Below are positions 11,495 through 19,281 of a stretch of DNA of 64,000 nt, in pieces. Origin of the DNA: Vibrio ponticus (lineage in GTDB: Bacteria; Pseudomonadota; Gammaproteobacteria; Enterobacterales; Vibrionaceae). The DNA lies in contig NZ_AP019657.1 in NCBI RefSeq assembly GCF_009938225.1, positions 620,001-684,000 on the forward strand, given 5' to 3'. Each line of letters opens with the position of its first letter. The first letter of the stretch is position 1. The notes under the pieces were generated by a model, which searched no databases, was not told the DNA's origin, and worked only from the letters and a program-made list of their open reading frames with translations. A program made the translations under genes and the position numbers.

Positions 11495-11973
11495 TGAAAA
11501 AGTGGATTATTGCATTATTCGCAGCAATGACATTTTCGATGGCGGCGCATGCCACCATCGAGGTGTACGAGTTCGAAACTCTGCAGCAAGAGCAGCAGTT
11601 TAAAGAGCTTGGCAACACTTTGCGTTGTCCGAAATGTCAGAACAACACCATTGCCGACTCAAACGCTGAACTGGCACAAGACCTGCGTCATAAAGTGTAT
11701 GAGATGACCAAAGAGGGTAAATCAAAAGACGAAATCGTTGATTACATGATTGCTCGCTACGGTAATTTCGTCACTTACAATCCGCCATTTACTCTAGCCA
11801 CTTCTATCCTTTGGTTAGGTCCTCTGGCTGTGGTATTGCTTGGTTTTGGCGTGATTGTCGTGCGTAGCCGTAAGAGCAAACAGATCGCGAAAGACGACAA
11901 ATGGGATCAAGATAAAGAACAGCGTCTAAAAGCGCTACTCGATGAAGAGAAGAACGACGGAGATAAGCAGTAA
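11494..11973 (+). CDS. ccmH: Cytochrome c maturation protein CcmH
   Basis: This 159-residue protein carries a signal peptide (cleavage likely after AHA), the redox motif LRCPKCQNN (about 46-54) and a C-terminal membrane helix. It corresponds to the N-terminal half of E. coli CcmH; the TPR half is encoded separately by the next gene, as usual outside enterobacteria. It acts in thioreduction of apocytochrome c. Both ends overlap neighbours by one base. Confidence 0.96.
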   Translation: MKKWIIALFAAMTFSMAAHATIEVYEFETLQQEQQFKELGNTLRCPKCQNNTIADSNAELAQDLRHKVYEMTKEGKSKDEIVDYMIARYGNFVTYNPPFTLATSILWLGPLAVVLLGFGVIVVRSRKSKQIAKDDKWDQDKEQRLKALLDEEKNDGDKQ

Positions 11974-13190
11974 TGACTCTATTTTGGATTGCTTCAATCG
12001 TTCTAATCGCGATAAGTGCGGTGTTTATTGCTCTGCCTTTTGTAAAAAAGAAAGCGAACAATGACGCTGCGCTACGTGATGAACTCAACAAAGCGCTGTA
12101 TAAAGATCGTCTTTCTGAGCTTCAAGAAGAAGATGAAGAAGGCTTGGTGGTTAACCAGCAAGAGCTGATTGATGATCTTAAACAATCACTACTGGATGAT
12201 ATTCCTAGCGACAATCAGCAAGAAGAGAGCGCACAACTCAACCCTTGGGCGGTGATTATTCCATCTGTGCTGCTTACAGTCGCCTTGAGTTACGGTTTGT
12301 ACGCTAAATTTGGTGCTGCAGATGATGTTCAGCAGTGGCAACAAGTGACGTCTAATCTACCGGCGTTGTCGAAGAAACTAATGTCACCAGAAGGTGCTGC
12401 GCTAAGTGATGACGAAATGCAGGATCTGACGCTGGCGCTACGTACTCGTCTTCACTACGAACCAAGTGATGCGACCGGCTGGTTACTACTTGGTCGTATT
12501 GCTCTGGCAAATCGTGATATCGATACTGCCATTGGTGCGATGAACAAAGCTTACCGCCTGAAATCTGACGATCCAGATATCATGCTTGGGTTGGCTCAGG
12601 CGCTGATGCTTTCGCAAGACGAAGTTGACCAAGATACCGCGCGTTCAACGCTAGGTAAGCTGGTGCAGCGCAACTTTATGGACGTTCGCGTGTTCTCGCT
12701 TCTGGCTTTTGATGCTTACGAGCGTAAAGATTTTGCCGCGGCGATCCGTTACTGGAGCATTATGCAGCAGATGATTGGCCCGCAAGACGAACGCTACGAA
12801 ATGCTAGGTCGCAGTATTGAGAATGCTCAGAAACAGTTGGGCGTGACTGGTGCGAATGGAAAATCCGTGTCGGTAACCATCGATCTTGGTGAGCAGGTAA
12901 ATGCTAATCCAGACGCGGCGTTGATTGTCTCTGTACACAACGCAGATGGCTCACCAATGCCTGTGGCGGCTGCGCGTTACCCATTGGGTACGTTCCCTCG
13001 CACAGTGGTGTTGGATGATGGCAACAGTATGATGCAAGGGCAGAAGCTCTCTCAACTTGAAGATTACATGGTGCGTGTACGCGTAGATAACGACGGCAAC
13101 GTTGCAACCAAAGAAGGCGACTGGTACGGTGAGAGTTCAGCCGCTAAAATGGGAGAAGCGGTTGAGGTTATCGTAAACGAGCAGTATTAA
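11973..13190 (+). CDS. ccmI: Cytochrome c maturation TPR protein CcmI
   Basis: CcmI holds apocytochrome c for heme ligation. The 405-residue protein has two N-terminal membrane segments separated by a charged cytoplasmic loop (about 25-85), a periplasmic TPR domain (about 150-280, with TGWLLLGRIALANRDIDTAI) and a C-terminal beta-rich domain (about 290-405). It is the last gene of the ccm operon and is followed by a strong terminator. Confidence 0.94.
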   Translation: MTLFWIASIVLIAISAVFIALPFVKKKANNDAALRDELNKALYKDRLSELQEEDEEGLVVNQQELIDDLKQSLLDDIPSDNQQEESAQLNPWAVIIPSVLLTVALSYGLYAKFGAADDVQQWQQVTSNLPALSKKLMSPEGAALSDDEMQDLTLALRTRLHYEPSDATGWLLLGRIALANRDIDTAIGAMNKAYRLKSDDPDIMLGLAQALMLSQDEVDQDTARSTLGKLVQRNFMDVRVFSLLAFDAYERKDFAAAIRYWSIMQQMIGPQDERYEMLGRSIENAQKQLGVTGANGKSVSVTIDLGEQVNANPDAALIVSVHNADGSPMPVAAARYPLGTFPRTVVLDDGNSMMQGQKLSQLEDYMVRVRVDNDGNVATKEGDWYGESSAAKMGEAVEVIVNEQY

Positions 13191-13228
13191 ACTAACTGTT
13201 GTTAATACGCATCAAATCTCAGTAAACT

Positions 13229-13254
13229 AAGGCCGGTCATTCACCGGCCTTTTT
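13229..13254 (+). terminator. Terminator of the ccm operon
   Basis: AAGGCCGGT / ACCGGCCTT stem with a five-base loop and a short T-run. It ends directly before an in-frame ATG upstream of mlaA. Confidence 0.9.
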
Positions 13255-13270
13255 CATGGAAATAATTATA

Positions 13271-14035
13271 ATGAAGAGCCTTAACTCAAAGGTATGGACG
13301 TCACTGTTATCGATACTGCTTTTAGCGGGGTGTTCAAGTGCACCAGACGATGAGTCTGAAACCTCTATCTCCAATGTTAACGACCCATTTGAAAGCTTTA
13401 ACCGCACCATGTGGGATGTGAACTACGACTATCTTGATCCTTATATCGTACGCCCAGTTTCTCTTGCTTATGTGGGTTACACTCCACGCCCAGTACGAAT
13501 TGGTATTGCTAACTTTCTCGCCAACCTTGATGAACCATCCAGTATGGTCAACAACCTAATCATGGGTAATGGTGGTAAAGCGTTAGATCACTTTAACCGT
13601 TTTTGGATTAACACTACGTTTGGTCTGTTAGGCTTTATTGATATCGCTTCTGACGCGGGAATCACTAACCATGGCTCGAAAGCGCTGGGTGACGCGATTG
13701 GTCACTACGGTGTTGGTAACGGTCCTTACGTAATGGTTCCGGGGTATGGACCTTGGACAGTGCGCGAAACCGCCGATTTCGCTGATGGCATGTATGTACC
13801 TCTTTCACTGCTTAATTTCTGGGCTGGGCTTGGTAAGTGGGCGTTTGAAGGGATGGAGACTCGTGCAACATTGGTCAATCAAGAAGCCATGTTAGAAAAC
13901 TCACCAGATCCATACGCATTAACGCGTGACGTATACATTCAGCATCAAGACTTTAAAGCAGAAATTGAAACTCAAGCTGAAGAGGTCGACCACGATGAAG
14001 AAGCTTACTTGGATGAGTATCTTGATGAGCTGTAA
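13271..14035 (+). CDS. mlaA: Outer-membrane lipid asymmetry lipoprotein MlaA (VacJ)
   Basis: MlaA extracts misplaced phospholipids from the outer leaflet for retrograde transport by the Mla system. The protein has a lipoprotein signal with lipobox LLLAGC, then the family signature NDPFESFNRTMWDVN, and an acidic C terminus. I chose ATG 13271 because the upstream in-frame ATG (13256) sits directly on the ccm terminator; the longer form would add five residues. Expression must come from read-through or a promoter inside the terminator region, since the gap is only about 15 bp. Confidence 0.93.
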   Translation: MKSLNSKVWTSLLSILLLAGCSSAPDDESETSISNVNDPFESFNRTMWDVNYDYLDPYIVRPVSLAYVGYTPRPVRIGIANFLANLDEPSSMVNNLIMGNGGKALDHFNRFWINTTFGLLGFIDIASDAGITNHGSKALGDAIGHYGVGNGPYVMVPGYGPWTVRETADFADGMYVPLSLLNFWAGLGKWAFEGMETRATLVNQEAMLENSPDPYALTRDVYIQHQDFKAEIETQAEEVDHDEEAYLDEYLDEL

Positions 14036-14086
14036 ACCCGCTTGAGTGAACTTCAATTGGTTTAGATGTAGATAGTTTAGATGTAG

Positions 14087-14113
14087 AAAAGGCTTGGAAA
14101 CCCAAGCCTTTTT
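14087..14113. terminator. Bidirectional terminator between mlaA and fadL
   Basis: AAAAGGCTTGG / CCAAGCCTTTTT stem with A-run and T-run on opposite sides, so it can serve both convergent genes. A 12-bp direct repeat (TTTAGATGTAGA) lies just upstream. Confidence 0.85.
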
Positions 14114-14166
14114 GCTATTCGCGAGTCAGCTAATACGACTAAAGTTTAATTAGTGAGCCAACTAAA

Positions 14167-15441
14167 TTAGAATGTGTAGTTCGCTTGCACACCAACTAAC
14201 CAGATGCTGCCAGTTACTTCACCTTCGAATGAACCACCGAAAGTATCAGCACCTAATGGTTTACTGTCGCTTTCATGCATTGTTGCATCTTTCGCCATGA
14301 TATAAGTAAAGCCAGCATCTAGACTTAATTGCTCTGACCACTGGTAGCCAGCACCAATGCTCAGCCATAGGCGGTCTGTCTCTGGAATCGTCGCTGTGCG
14401 GTGTTCGTTACTAACTGCTGAAGTATCGTAAGCAACACCGGTGCGAAGTTGCAGTTTATTGCTGTATTGGTAGGTTGAACCTACAGCGAAACGATAGTTA
14501 TCTTCCCAGTTCTCTTCTTTGATGAGTACGCTTTCTTCATTAGGGAAGTCGGCTACTAATTCTTTGAAACTGCTCCAATCAGTCCAGTTAATACTGGTAT
14601 GAACAGCAACCTTATCAGTTAATTGGTGGTAGGTTGCAAGTTCTGCAGTTGCTGGCAAATCTAAGTTCATTGCACCATTCTTATGTGCATGTGGGTCTGC
14701 TCGGTTAAAACCACGACCTTTAGCGAAGCCTTCAAGGGTGAGTGCTACTTCTGACTTATAAGTGAAGCCAATGCGGTTAGCATCGTTAACTTGCCAAACT
14801 GTACCAACTTGCCAACCAAATGCGGTGTCATCACCTTCCATGTATTTTAGAGTGTCACCAGCAAAGATTGCAGAATGCTCAGAAGCAACAGCGCCAAAGC
14901 TACCTTCAGCTTGTACGATACGTAAACCACCACCCAGACTTACTGCTGGAGTAATTTGATATGCTGCGTTTAGGTTTGCCTCTTTAGTGATGATGCTTGC
15001 TTCATTACCATGGTTAGCAGCCGCGAAGTCTGTGCCTAAATCAGTTTCCATGCCGTAGTTAGTACCAAGAGCAAAACCTAGTGCAAACTTGTCGTTGTAT
15101 TTGTGCGAAACATAAAAGTTGGGAATTACCGCATCATGGGCAAAGTCTTTAGATTTTGCATCGTGCTCTGTGAAGTACTTAGATGTGCCTTCAATATCAA
15201 TATTCGGGTCAACATAGATAGCGCCAACAGAAACTTGAGTCCCTTCTAGGTAAGTTAGAAGCGCTGGGTTGCGCCATTGTGAGCTTGCGTTATCAGCCAT
15301 TGCTGCTTCGCCTGCGTATGCGCGGCCAAGACCTGTTGCTGAGTATTCTGCTAGCTGGAAACCCGCTGCGTTTACTGTTGCTGAAGCTGACATTAAACCA
15401 CATGCCACTGCAAGTGATAGGAGAGACTTGTTTGTTTTCAT
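14167..15441 (-). CDS. fadL: FadL-family outer-membrane fatty acid porin (copy 1)
   Basis: FadL-type barrels import long-chain fatty acids and other hydrophobic compounds. The 424-residue protein has a signal peptide with cleavage near VNAAGFQ, the hatch-domain NPA motif (DNASSQWRNPALL) and a terminal aromatic residue (NYTF) typical of beta-barrel proteins. The start is set by MKTNKSLLSLAV at 15441; a longer reading would add 30 non-signal residues. A FadR-like palindrome lies about 145 bp upstream. It is a paralogue of the next gene upstream. Confidence 0.92.
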   Translation of the reverse strand: MKTNKSLLSLAVACGLMSASATVNAAGFQLAEYSATGLGRAYAGEAAMADNASSQWRNPALLTYLEGTQVSVGAIYVDPNIDIEGTSKYFTEHDAKSKDFAHDAVIPNFYVSHKYNDKFALGFALGTNYGMETDLGTDFAAANHGNEASIITKEANLNAAYQITPAVSLGGGLRIVQAEGSFGAVASEHSAIFAGDTLKYMEGDDTAFGWQVGTVWQVNDANRIGFTYKSEVALTLEGFAKGRGFNRADPHAHKNGAMNLDLPATAELATYHQLTDKVAVHTSINWTDWSSFKELVADFPNEESVLIKEENWEDNYRFAVGSTYQYSNKLQLRTGVAYDTSAVSNEHRTATIPETDRLWLSIGAGYQWSEQLSLDAGFTYIMAKDATMHESDSKPLGADTFGGSFEGEVTGSIWLVGVQANYTF

Positions 15442-15583
15442 TGTAATGTTCGCTGAATATGTTTTTCGTGAGAGCGTGAATGTTAAATTTAGAGTAAAAG
15501 CTTTAAAAATAAAAAACACACCAAATGGCATTTTTGGAGTTAAATTCTAATAAATTGAAATTTAAAGGAATTAAAAACCAGAA

Positions 15584-15600
15584 AAGTGGTATGACCACTT
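15584..15600. promoter_or_regulatory. FadR-like operator upstream of fadL copy 1
   Basis: The 17-mer AAGTGGTATGACCACTT is a perfect 7-bp-arm palindrome and matches 13 of 16 defined positions of the E. coli FadR consensus. FadR controls fadL in enterobacteria; regulation here is inferred. Confidence 0.65.
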
Positions 15601-15719
15601 CTTGTTTCAGCTAACGCGTGTATCGCTAAATTTCGAAAAAATTTTACAACTGTACTCTAGAAATGAGTGTTCGTGTGTGCGCTGAAAGTTTATAAAGCGA
15701 TGGGGAGTTGAGAATAAGT

Positions 15720-15758
15720 GGGAACGCTTCGCTACGGAATACGGAATACGGAATTTAG
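15720..15758. repeat. Dispersed extragenic repeat (GGGAACGCT / CGGAATA family), copy A
   Basis: The 19-mer GGGAACGCTTCGCTACGGA is followed by CGGAATA-type heptamers. The same 19-mer is at 24855-24873 and, in reverse complement, in the array at 32416-32626. It lies beside the terminator of the downstream fadL copy. Confidence 0.85.
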
Positions 15759-15772
15759 GACAAGGCAACAAA

Positions 15773-15794
15773 AAGGGCTGGTAAACCAGCCCTT
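15773..15794 (-). terminator. Terminator of fadL copy 2
   Basis: AAGGGCTGG / CCAGCCCTT stem with loop TAAA, followed on the minus strand by a T-run. Confidence 0.85.
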
Positions 15795-15816
15795 GGAAAT
15801 TAGTTAGCGTTAGCGA

Positions 15817-17139
15817 TTAGAAGCTGCGGCTGTATTGTAGACCAACTAGGATCGCGTTAGCGCGAGTTGTAGCTGAGATACCTGAGCCTTCAATTGTAGC
15901 TCCGCCTAAGAATGCAGGCAGATCAACAGGTGTTGATTCATCAACTTTAACATCATCACCTAATAGGTAAGTAAAGCCAAAGTCGATATTTGAACTGTTA
16001 TCAATGTGGTAAGTGAAGCCAGTCGAGAACCATTGGCGGTCAGAGTCTGGTACAGAGATAGAAGTTAAACTGTCTTGTGCGCTGGTGTCATACATGTAAC
16101 CTGCACGTAGTGTCCAGTCATTGTTTAGGTAGTAAGTACCACCAATCGCGTAGTGCCAACCATCTTGCCATTTGTATTGTTTGTCGTAAGAACCGCCTGA
16201 GTCATTGCCAACAGGTGAAGCGTTTTCGTCAAGATTACGGAATTTAATTTTATCGAATGCACCCCAACCAATGTATTGGATAGAGTAGTGTACCGCAAAT
16301 TTAGTATCTTCGATTTTGTGGTAGCCTGAGAACTCTGCCATATCTGGTAGTGGTAAAGTGATCTTTTGACCTTTATCGTCTTCTGCTTCAAATTCTGGGC
16401 TATAGCGGTAAGAGAAGCCAAAGCGATTATTTTCATCGAGTTCGTAAACCGTACCTACATTAAAGCCGAATGCGAAACCATCTGCTTTATCAACGTTTAG
16501 TAGATCTTCTCCTGCGCCACTTAGCAGCAGATCACTACCAGTACGTTTCATTGTGCCTTGACCATAGATTAGATCTAAACCCGCACCAAAGCTCCATTGC
16601 TCATTCAGGCGGTATGAACCTGCGAGACCAAAGTTAAAGCTCTTAACATCAGTCAAACCGCCGTATTCTGAAGCGATATAGTCGTCAGAAAATTCGGTTT
16701 TAGTACCAAAGTTAGAGTACGCGTTTACACCCCAGGCAAATTTGTCATTAACAGGAACAATAAGGTGAATATTTGGTGCAATTGACGTCGCGCCTACATC
16801 ATCGGTATCTGGGACATCGGTTTTATTTGTAACAATTGAAGGTCCTGCTGCTAAGCCTGCGCTGCGGTACTCCGCATCTTTAACTTCAATCATTGAAGTG
16901 ATGCTTTCAAAACCAATAGAAAACTCAGTTTTATCAAATAGAGCCATTGCAGCAGGGTTACGAGCCATTACTGATGCGTTATCAGCAATTACTGCGTCAC
17001 CAGCGAATGCACGGCCGATACCTGTTGCAGATTGTGCGTTAAGCTGGAAACCAGCGGCGAGAGCTTGTTGCGATGCTAGTGTAACTGTTGAAACGGTCAC
17101 TGCTAACAGTGTCTTTTTAAACAGACGCGTTTTATTCAT
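15817..17139 (-). CDS. FadL-family outer-membrane porin (copy 2)
   Basis: A 440-residue FadL-type barrel with signal peptide (cleavage near ALAAGFQL), the hatch NPA motif in DNASVMARNPAAMA, and a C terminus QYSRSF ending in Phe. Shine-Dalgarno AAAAAGGA stands ahead of the ATG. It is clearly related to the neighbouring copy but diverged, and it has its own terminator, so the two are separate transcription units. A partial FadR-like half site (TCCGACCATTG) is seen at 17236-17246. Substrate is unknown; long-chain fatty acids are the family default. Confidence 0.9.
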   Translation of the reverse strand: MNKTRLFKKTLLAVTVSTVTLASQQALAAGFQLNAQSATGIGRAFAGDAVIADNASVMARNPAAMALFDKTEFSIGFESITSMIEVKDAEYRSAGLAAGPSIVTNKTDVPDTDDVGATSIAPNIHLIVPVNDKFAWGVNAYSNFGTKTEFSDDYIASEYGGLTDVKSFNFGLAGSYRLNEQWSFGAGLDLIYGQGTMKRTGSDLLLSGAGEDLLNVDKADGFAFGFNVGTVYELDENNRFGFSYRYSPEFEAEDDKGQKITLPLPDMAEFSGYHKIEDTKFAVHYSIQYIGWGAFDKIKFRNLDENASPVGNDSGGSYDKQYKWQDGWHYAIGGTYYLNNDWTLRAGYMYDTSAQDSLTSISVPDSDRQWFSTGFTYHIDNSSNIDFGFTYLLGDDVKVDESTPVDLPAFLGGATIEGSGISATTRANAILVGLQYSRSF

Positions 17140-17342
17140 TGTGCTTTTTCCTTTTTAGTCGCCTCTTATGGGCGCTGTTTTTTGAGCTTTTGCTCAGTTG
17201 GGGCTGATCCTAAGCCGAAGTATAGAATATAGAAATCCGACCATTGTCTAATTTGATGATAAAATTGCGGAAATATCGGTGATCAGGCAGGAAAATGCTG
17301 TAAAAGTCGTCTTTTTAGAGTTTATGCTCTAATTTTGTGGTG

Positions 17343-17373
17343 AAAAAAGAGCCTCGGAGGATTACCGAAGCTC
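17343..17373 (-). terminator. Terminator of the sigma/anti-sigma operon
   Basis: On the minus strand GAGCTTCGG / CCGAGGCTC (one wobble) is followed by six T, directly after the DUF3379 gene. Confidence 0.85.
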
Positions 17374-17379
17374 ATTCAG

Positions 17380-18111
17380 TTAGATAGCAACTGGTTGGAT
17401 AAGTTGTTTGATTGAATCGGCGATCTTAGTGACGTTTTCACCCTTTTCGCCCACAATCACCATACTGTTATTGCCGACCGGCTCAACCACGCCATCCATG
17501 CCTTGTTTTTGGAAATCGACTACGCCATCAGAAGGCATGCTCGTCATAAATAGTGTGACCTTGCCTTTTTCGCCTTCAAACACCATATGCAGCGCGTTAG
17601 CTTCTCCAAAACCACAGTGGTTAAGGTAATAGACGTGGTAAGGAAACTGTTTACTCAGTTCGTGAGTAAAAGGCGCCATCTTGGCGTTGATCTGTGCGGT
17701 GTTAACCTTTTCGTCTAAGTTGGCAATAAACGGCTTTTCAGCCATCACATGTTCAATCGCAGTATCGGCGATACTCGCTTGTGCGGGGGCGACCACAATA
17801 TTGCCCCAGTTGATTTGACCGACCAGCAATCCCACAACAAATGCAACCGAAGCGGCCATCGCCATGCTGCGCTTGATAAAGTTCGGTCTCACTACATTGC
17901 TTTGGCTGTGCGAACTCTGATTAAACAAAATTCGGTCAGCGAGATCTTCTGGCACCTCAACATTCATAGCCTTAGCTATGCGGCTGTCGAGATCTAAGAG
18001 TTCTTCGGCAAACTTACTGTTGTTGTCATTGGTACGCATCGCATCGAGAATGTCACTGTCCCGCTCTTTAGGGTCAGACATAATACGACGACGGAATTCT
18101 AACTCATCCAT
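17380..18111 (-). CDS. DUF3379-type membrane protein, probable anti-sigma factor
   Basis: The 243-residue protein has a soluble N-terminal part (about 1-80), a single membrane helix (about 84-104, AMAASVAFVVGLLVGQINW) and an extracytoplasmic C-terminal domain with a lone Cys-containing segment LNHCGFGEA. It matches what I recall of DUF3379. Because it is translationally coupled (8-bp overlap) to an ECF sigma factor and has cytoplasmic-membrane-periplasmic topology, it is probably the cognate anti-sigma factor. That role is inference; no zinc-binding HxxxCxxC motif is visible in the N-terminal part. Confidence 0.75.
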   Translation of the reverse strand: MDELEFRRRIMSDPKERDSDILDAMRTNDNNSKFAEELLDLDSRIAKAMNVEVPEDLADRILFNQSSHSQSNVVRPNFIKRSMAMAASVAFVVGLLVGQINWGNIVVAPAQASIADTAIEHVMAEKPFIANLDEKVNTAQINAKMAPFTHELSKQFPYHVYYLNHCGFGEANALHMVFEGEKGKVTLFMTSMPSDGVVDFQKQGMDGVVEPVGNNSMVIVGEKGENVTKIADSIKQLIQPVAI

Positions 18112-18667
18112 TGTGCGCTCCTTTATGTTGCTCTTCGGACTCCAACATCTCTTTGAGTTGGTTCCTTGCTCTAAATAGCCGCGTCATTACGGTATTTTTG
18201 TTTAACTCTAATATTTCACCAATTTCATCGCCGCTAAATCCACCCACTACTTGTAGAAACAGCGGCTCGCGATAGTCGACTTCAAGCTTCATGATTTGGG
18301 CGTGAATCCATTCTGACTGGTGATGTGAATCATCGCTGACTCTCGCCTCGTTAGCGTGATCGTCGATATCAACCAAATCAAATTGTTTACGCTCAAAGCG
18401 GCGGGCATTCTCTCGACGCAAAATGGTAATCAGCCATGACTTAGCGGCTTTATCATCCTGCAAGCTGTCGAGAGATTTCCATGCTCGTAAGCAAGTTTCC
18501 TGCACTAGGTCTTCAGCAATCGTTGGATCTTTACATAGCCAGTAGGCGTAGCGGTAAAGATCGCGATGATAGGCTCGAACCAGCGCTTCATATTTTCTTT
18601 GTCTGTCCATATCAGAGTCGACCGGACGTTTGGACTTTTTCTTTCCAAAAAAATCTAAGATGGCCAC
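18104..18667 (-). CDS. ECF-family RNA polymerase sigma factor
   Basis: The 187-residue protein has sigma region 2 (YRYAYWLCKDPTIAEDLVQE, about 37-56) and region 4 with the helix-turn-helix FSGDEIGEILELNKNTVMTR (about 144-163), without regions 1 or 3. The start is GTG at 18667, supported by Shine-Dalgarno GGGAGGC. It is co-transcribed with the membrane protein downstream. The signal and regulon are unknown. Confidence 0.92.
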   Translation of the reverse strand: MAILDFFGKKKSKRPVDSDMDRQRKYEALVRAYHRDLYRYAYWLCKDPTIAEDLVQETCLRAWKSLDSLQDDKAAKSWLITILRRENARRFERKQFDLVDIDDHANEARVSDDSHHQSEWIHAQIMKLEVDYREPLFLQVVGGFSGDEIGEILELNKNTVMTRLFRARNQLKEMLESEEQHKGAHNG

Positions 18668-18831
18668 GAAAAGCCTCCCATTGCCAGTTATCTCATGTGA
18701 TGAGAACCACAGTTAGTTTGCGCAAATGGTCTATAAATTACGTAATTCTGTAATAAAACCGTCATAAATTGGCGTGTTTTGCCAGCTCAAAACAATTACC
18801 TGAGTGATAGAGTCAGAAATCGCAATAAAAA

Positions 18832-18845
18832 TTGATCTATTTCAA
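18832..18845 (+). promoter_or_regulatory. FNR-like box upstream of a putative sRNA
   Basis: TTGATCTATTTCAA matches the FNR consensus TTGAT-N4-ATCAA at 9 of 10 positions. Its centre is about 40.5 bp before the predicted transcription start of the RNA below, the usual place for class II FNR activation. Confidence 0.55.
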
Positions 18846-18866
18846 AAAAGATCATAACTGAGCGGT

Positions 18867-18872
18867 TATAGT
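18867..18872 (+). promoter_or_regulatory. Predicted -10 element TATAGT
   Basis: TATAGT is a near-consensus -10 hexamer. There is no good -35, which fits an activator-dependent promoter with the FNR-like box in its place. Confidence 0.5.
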
Positions 18873-18878
18873 ACATCT

Positions 18879-19037
18879 TGTCATCTAGTTAGTGCTTGCA
18901 CTAACAGTTGAGCAAGATGACACTTCCTTTTGAAGGCTGACTTTACTTTCTCCTAATCAGGAAACTGATTATTTTCAATTGGCGTGAGTTAATTGCTTTA
19001 TACATTCCGACCACACAGTTTCGTGTGGTTTTTTTTT
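18879..19037 (+). ncRNA. Putative trans-acting small RNA, possibly FNR-controlled
   Basis: About 159 nt with three successive structures. First a 5' stem-loop: outer TGTCATC (18879-18885) with GATGACA (18916-18922), inner GTTAGTGC / GCACTAAC. Then a pyrimidine-rich open stretch containing CACTTCCTTTTGAAGG and CTTTCTCCT, able to pair with ribosome binding sites. Then a small hairpin AATCAG-GAAA-CTGATT, and finally a terminator ACCACAC / GTGTGGT with nine T. No ORF of note is inside. It is a stand-alone unit between the divergent ECF sigma gene and fadI. The layout resembles Hfq-dependent sRNAs, and the TTCCTTTT..GAA stretch recalls enterobacterial FnrS, but homology is not shown. Confidence 0.6.
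19010..19037 (+). terminator. Rho-independent terminator of the putative sRNA
   Basis: ACCACAC / GTGTGGT stem, six-base loop, nine T. It lies 245 bp before fadI and cannot terminate any annotated gene on this strand, which is the main sign of an independent RNA. Confidence 0.9.
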
Positions 19038-19207
19038 GCCTGTCATTCCTCTTTCATCTAGCCGATATTTGTCACACACTGCCGTCACTAAGACATCAAC
19101 CTTGTGTTCGAAACAATCCTGCGTTAACTATAGTGTAATTCTACTCTGCGACAACCTTATTATTCATCAACTTAGCTATATTTACTTACAGTACATCACG
19201 TTTAATT

Positions 19208-19219
19208 AAACGAGCGTTT
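19208..19219. promoter_or_regulatory. AAACG-AG-CGTTT palindrome upstream of fadI
   Basis: AAACGAGCGTTT lies in a longer AT-rich imperfect palindrome (TTAATTAAACG.. / ..CGTTTGAATTAA). Its reverse-complement form CAAACGCTCGTTTA resembles the PsrA operator pattern (C/G)AAAC-N2-4-GTTT(G/C). A fatty-acid regulator site is plausible but unproven. Confidence 0.35.
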
Positions 19220-19247
19220 GAATTAATTAACAAACTGGTTACAATAA

Positions 19248-19264
19248 TTCTGGTCAGACCTCTT
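19248..19264. promoter_or_regulatory. FadR-like operator upstream of fadIJ
   Basis: TTCTGGTCAGACCTCTT contains the complete FadR core TGGTCNGACC and matches 12 of 16 defined consensus positions. It is 17 bp before the fadI start, well placed for repression. Confidence 0.7.
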
Positions 19265-19281
19265 ATAACAAAGGAGAAACA

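Noticed and set aside
18879..19037. Known vibrio RNAs (Qrr, Spot 42, CsrB, RyhB) at this position
   Set aside because: None of their remembered core sequences match; the RNA is left unnamed.
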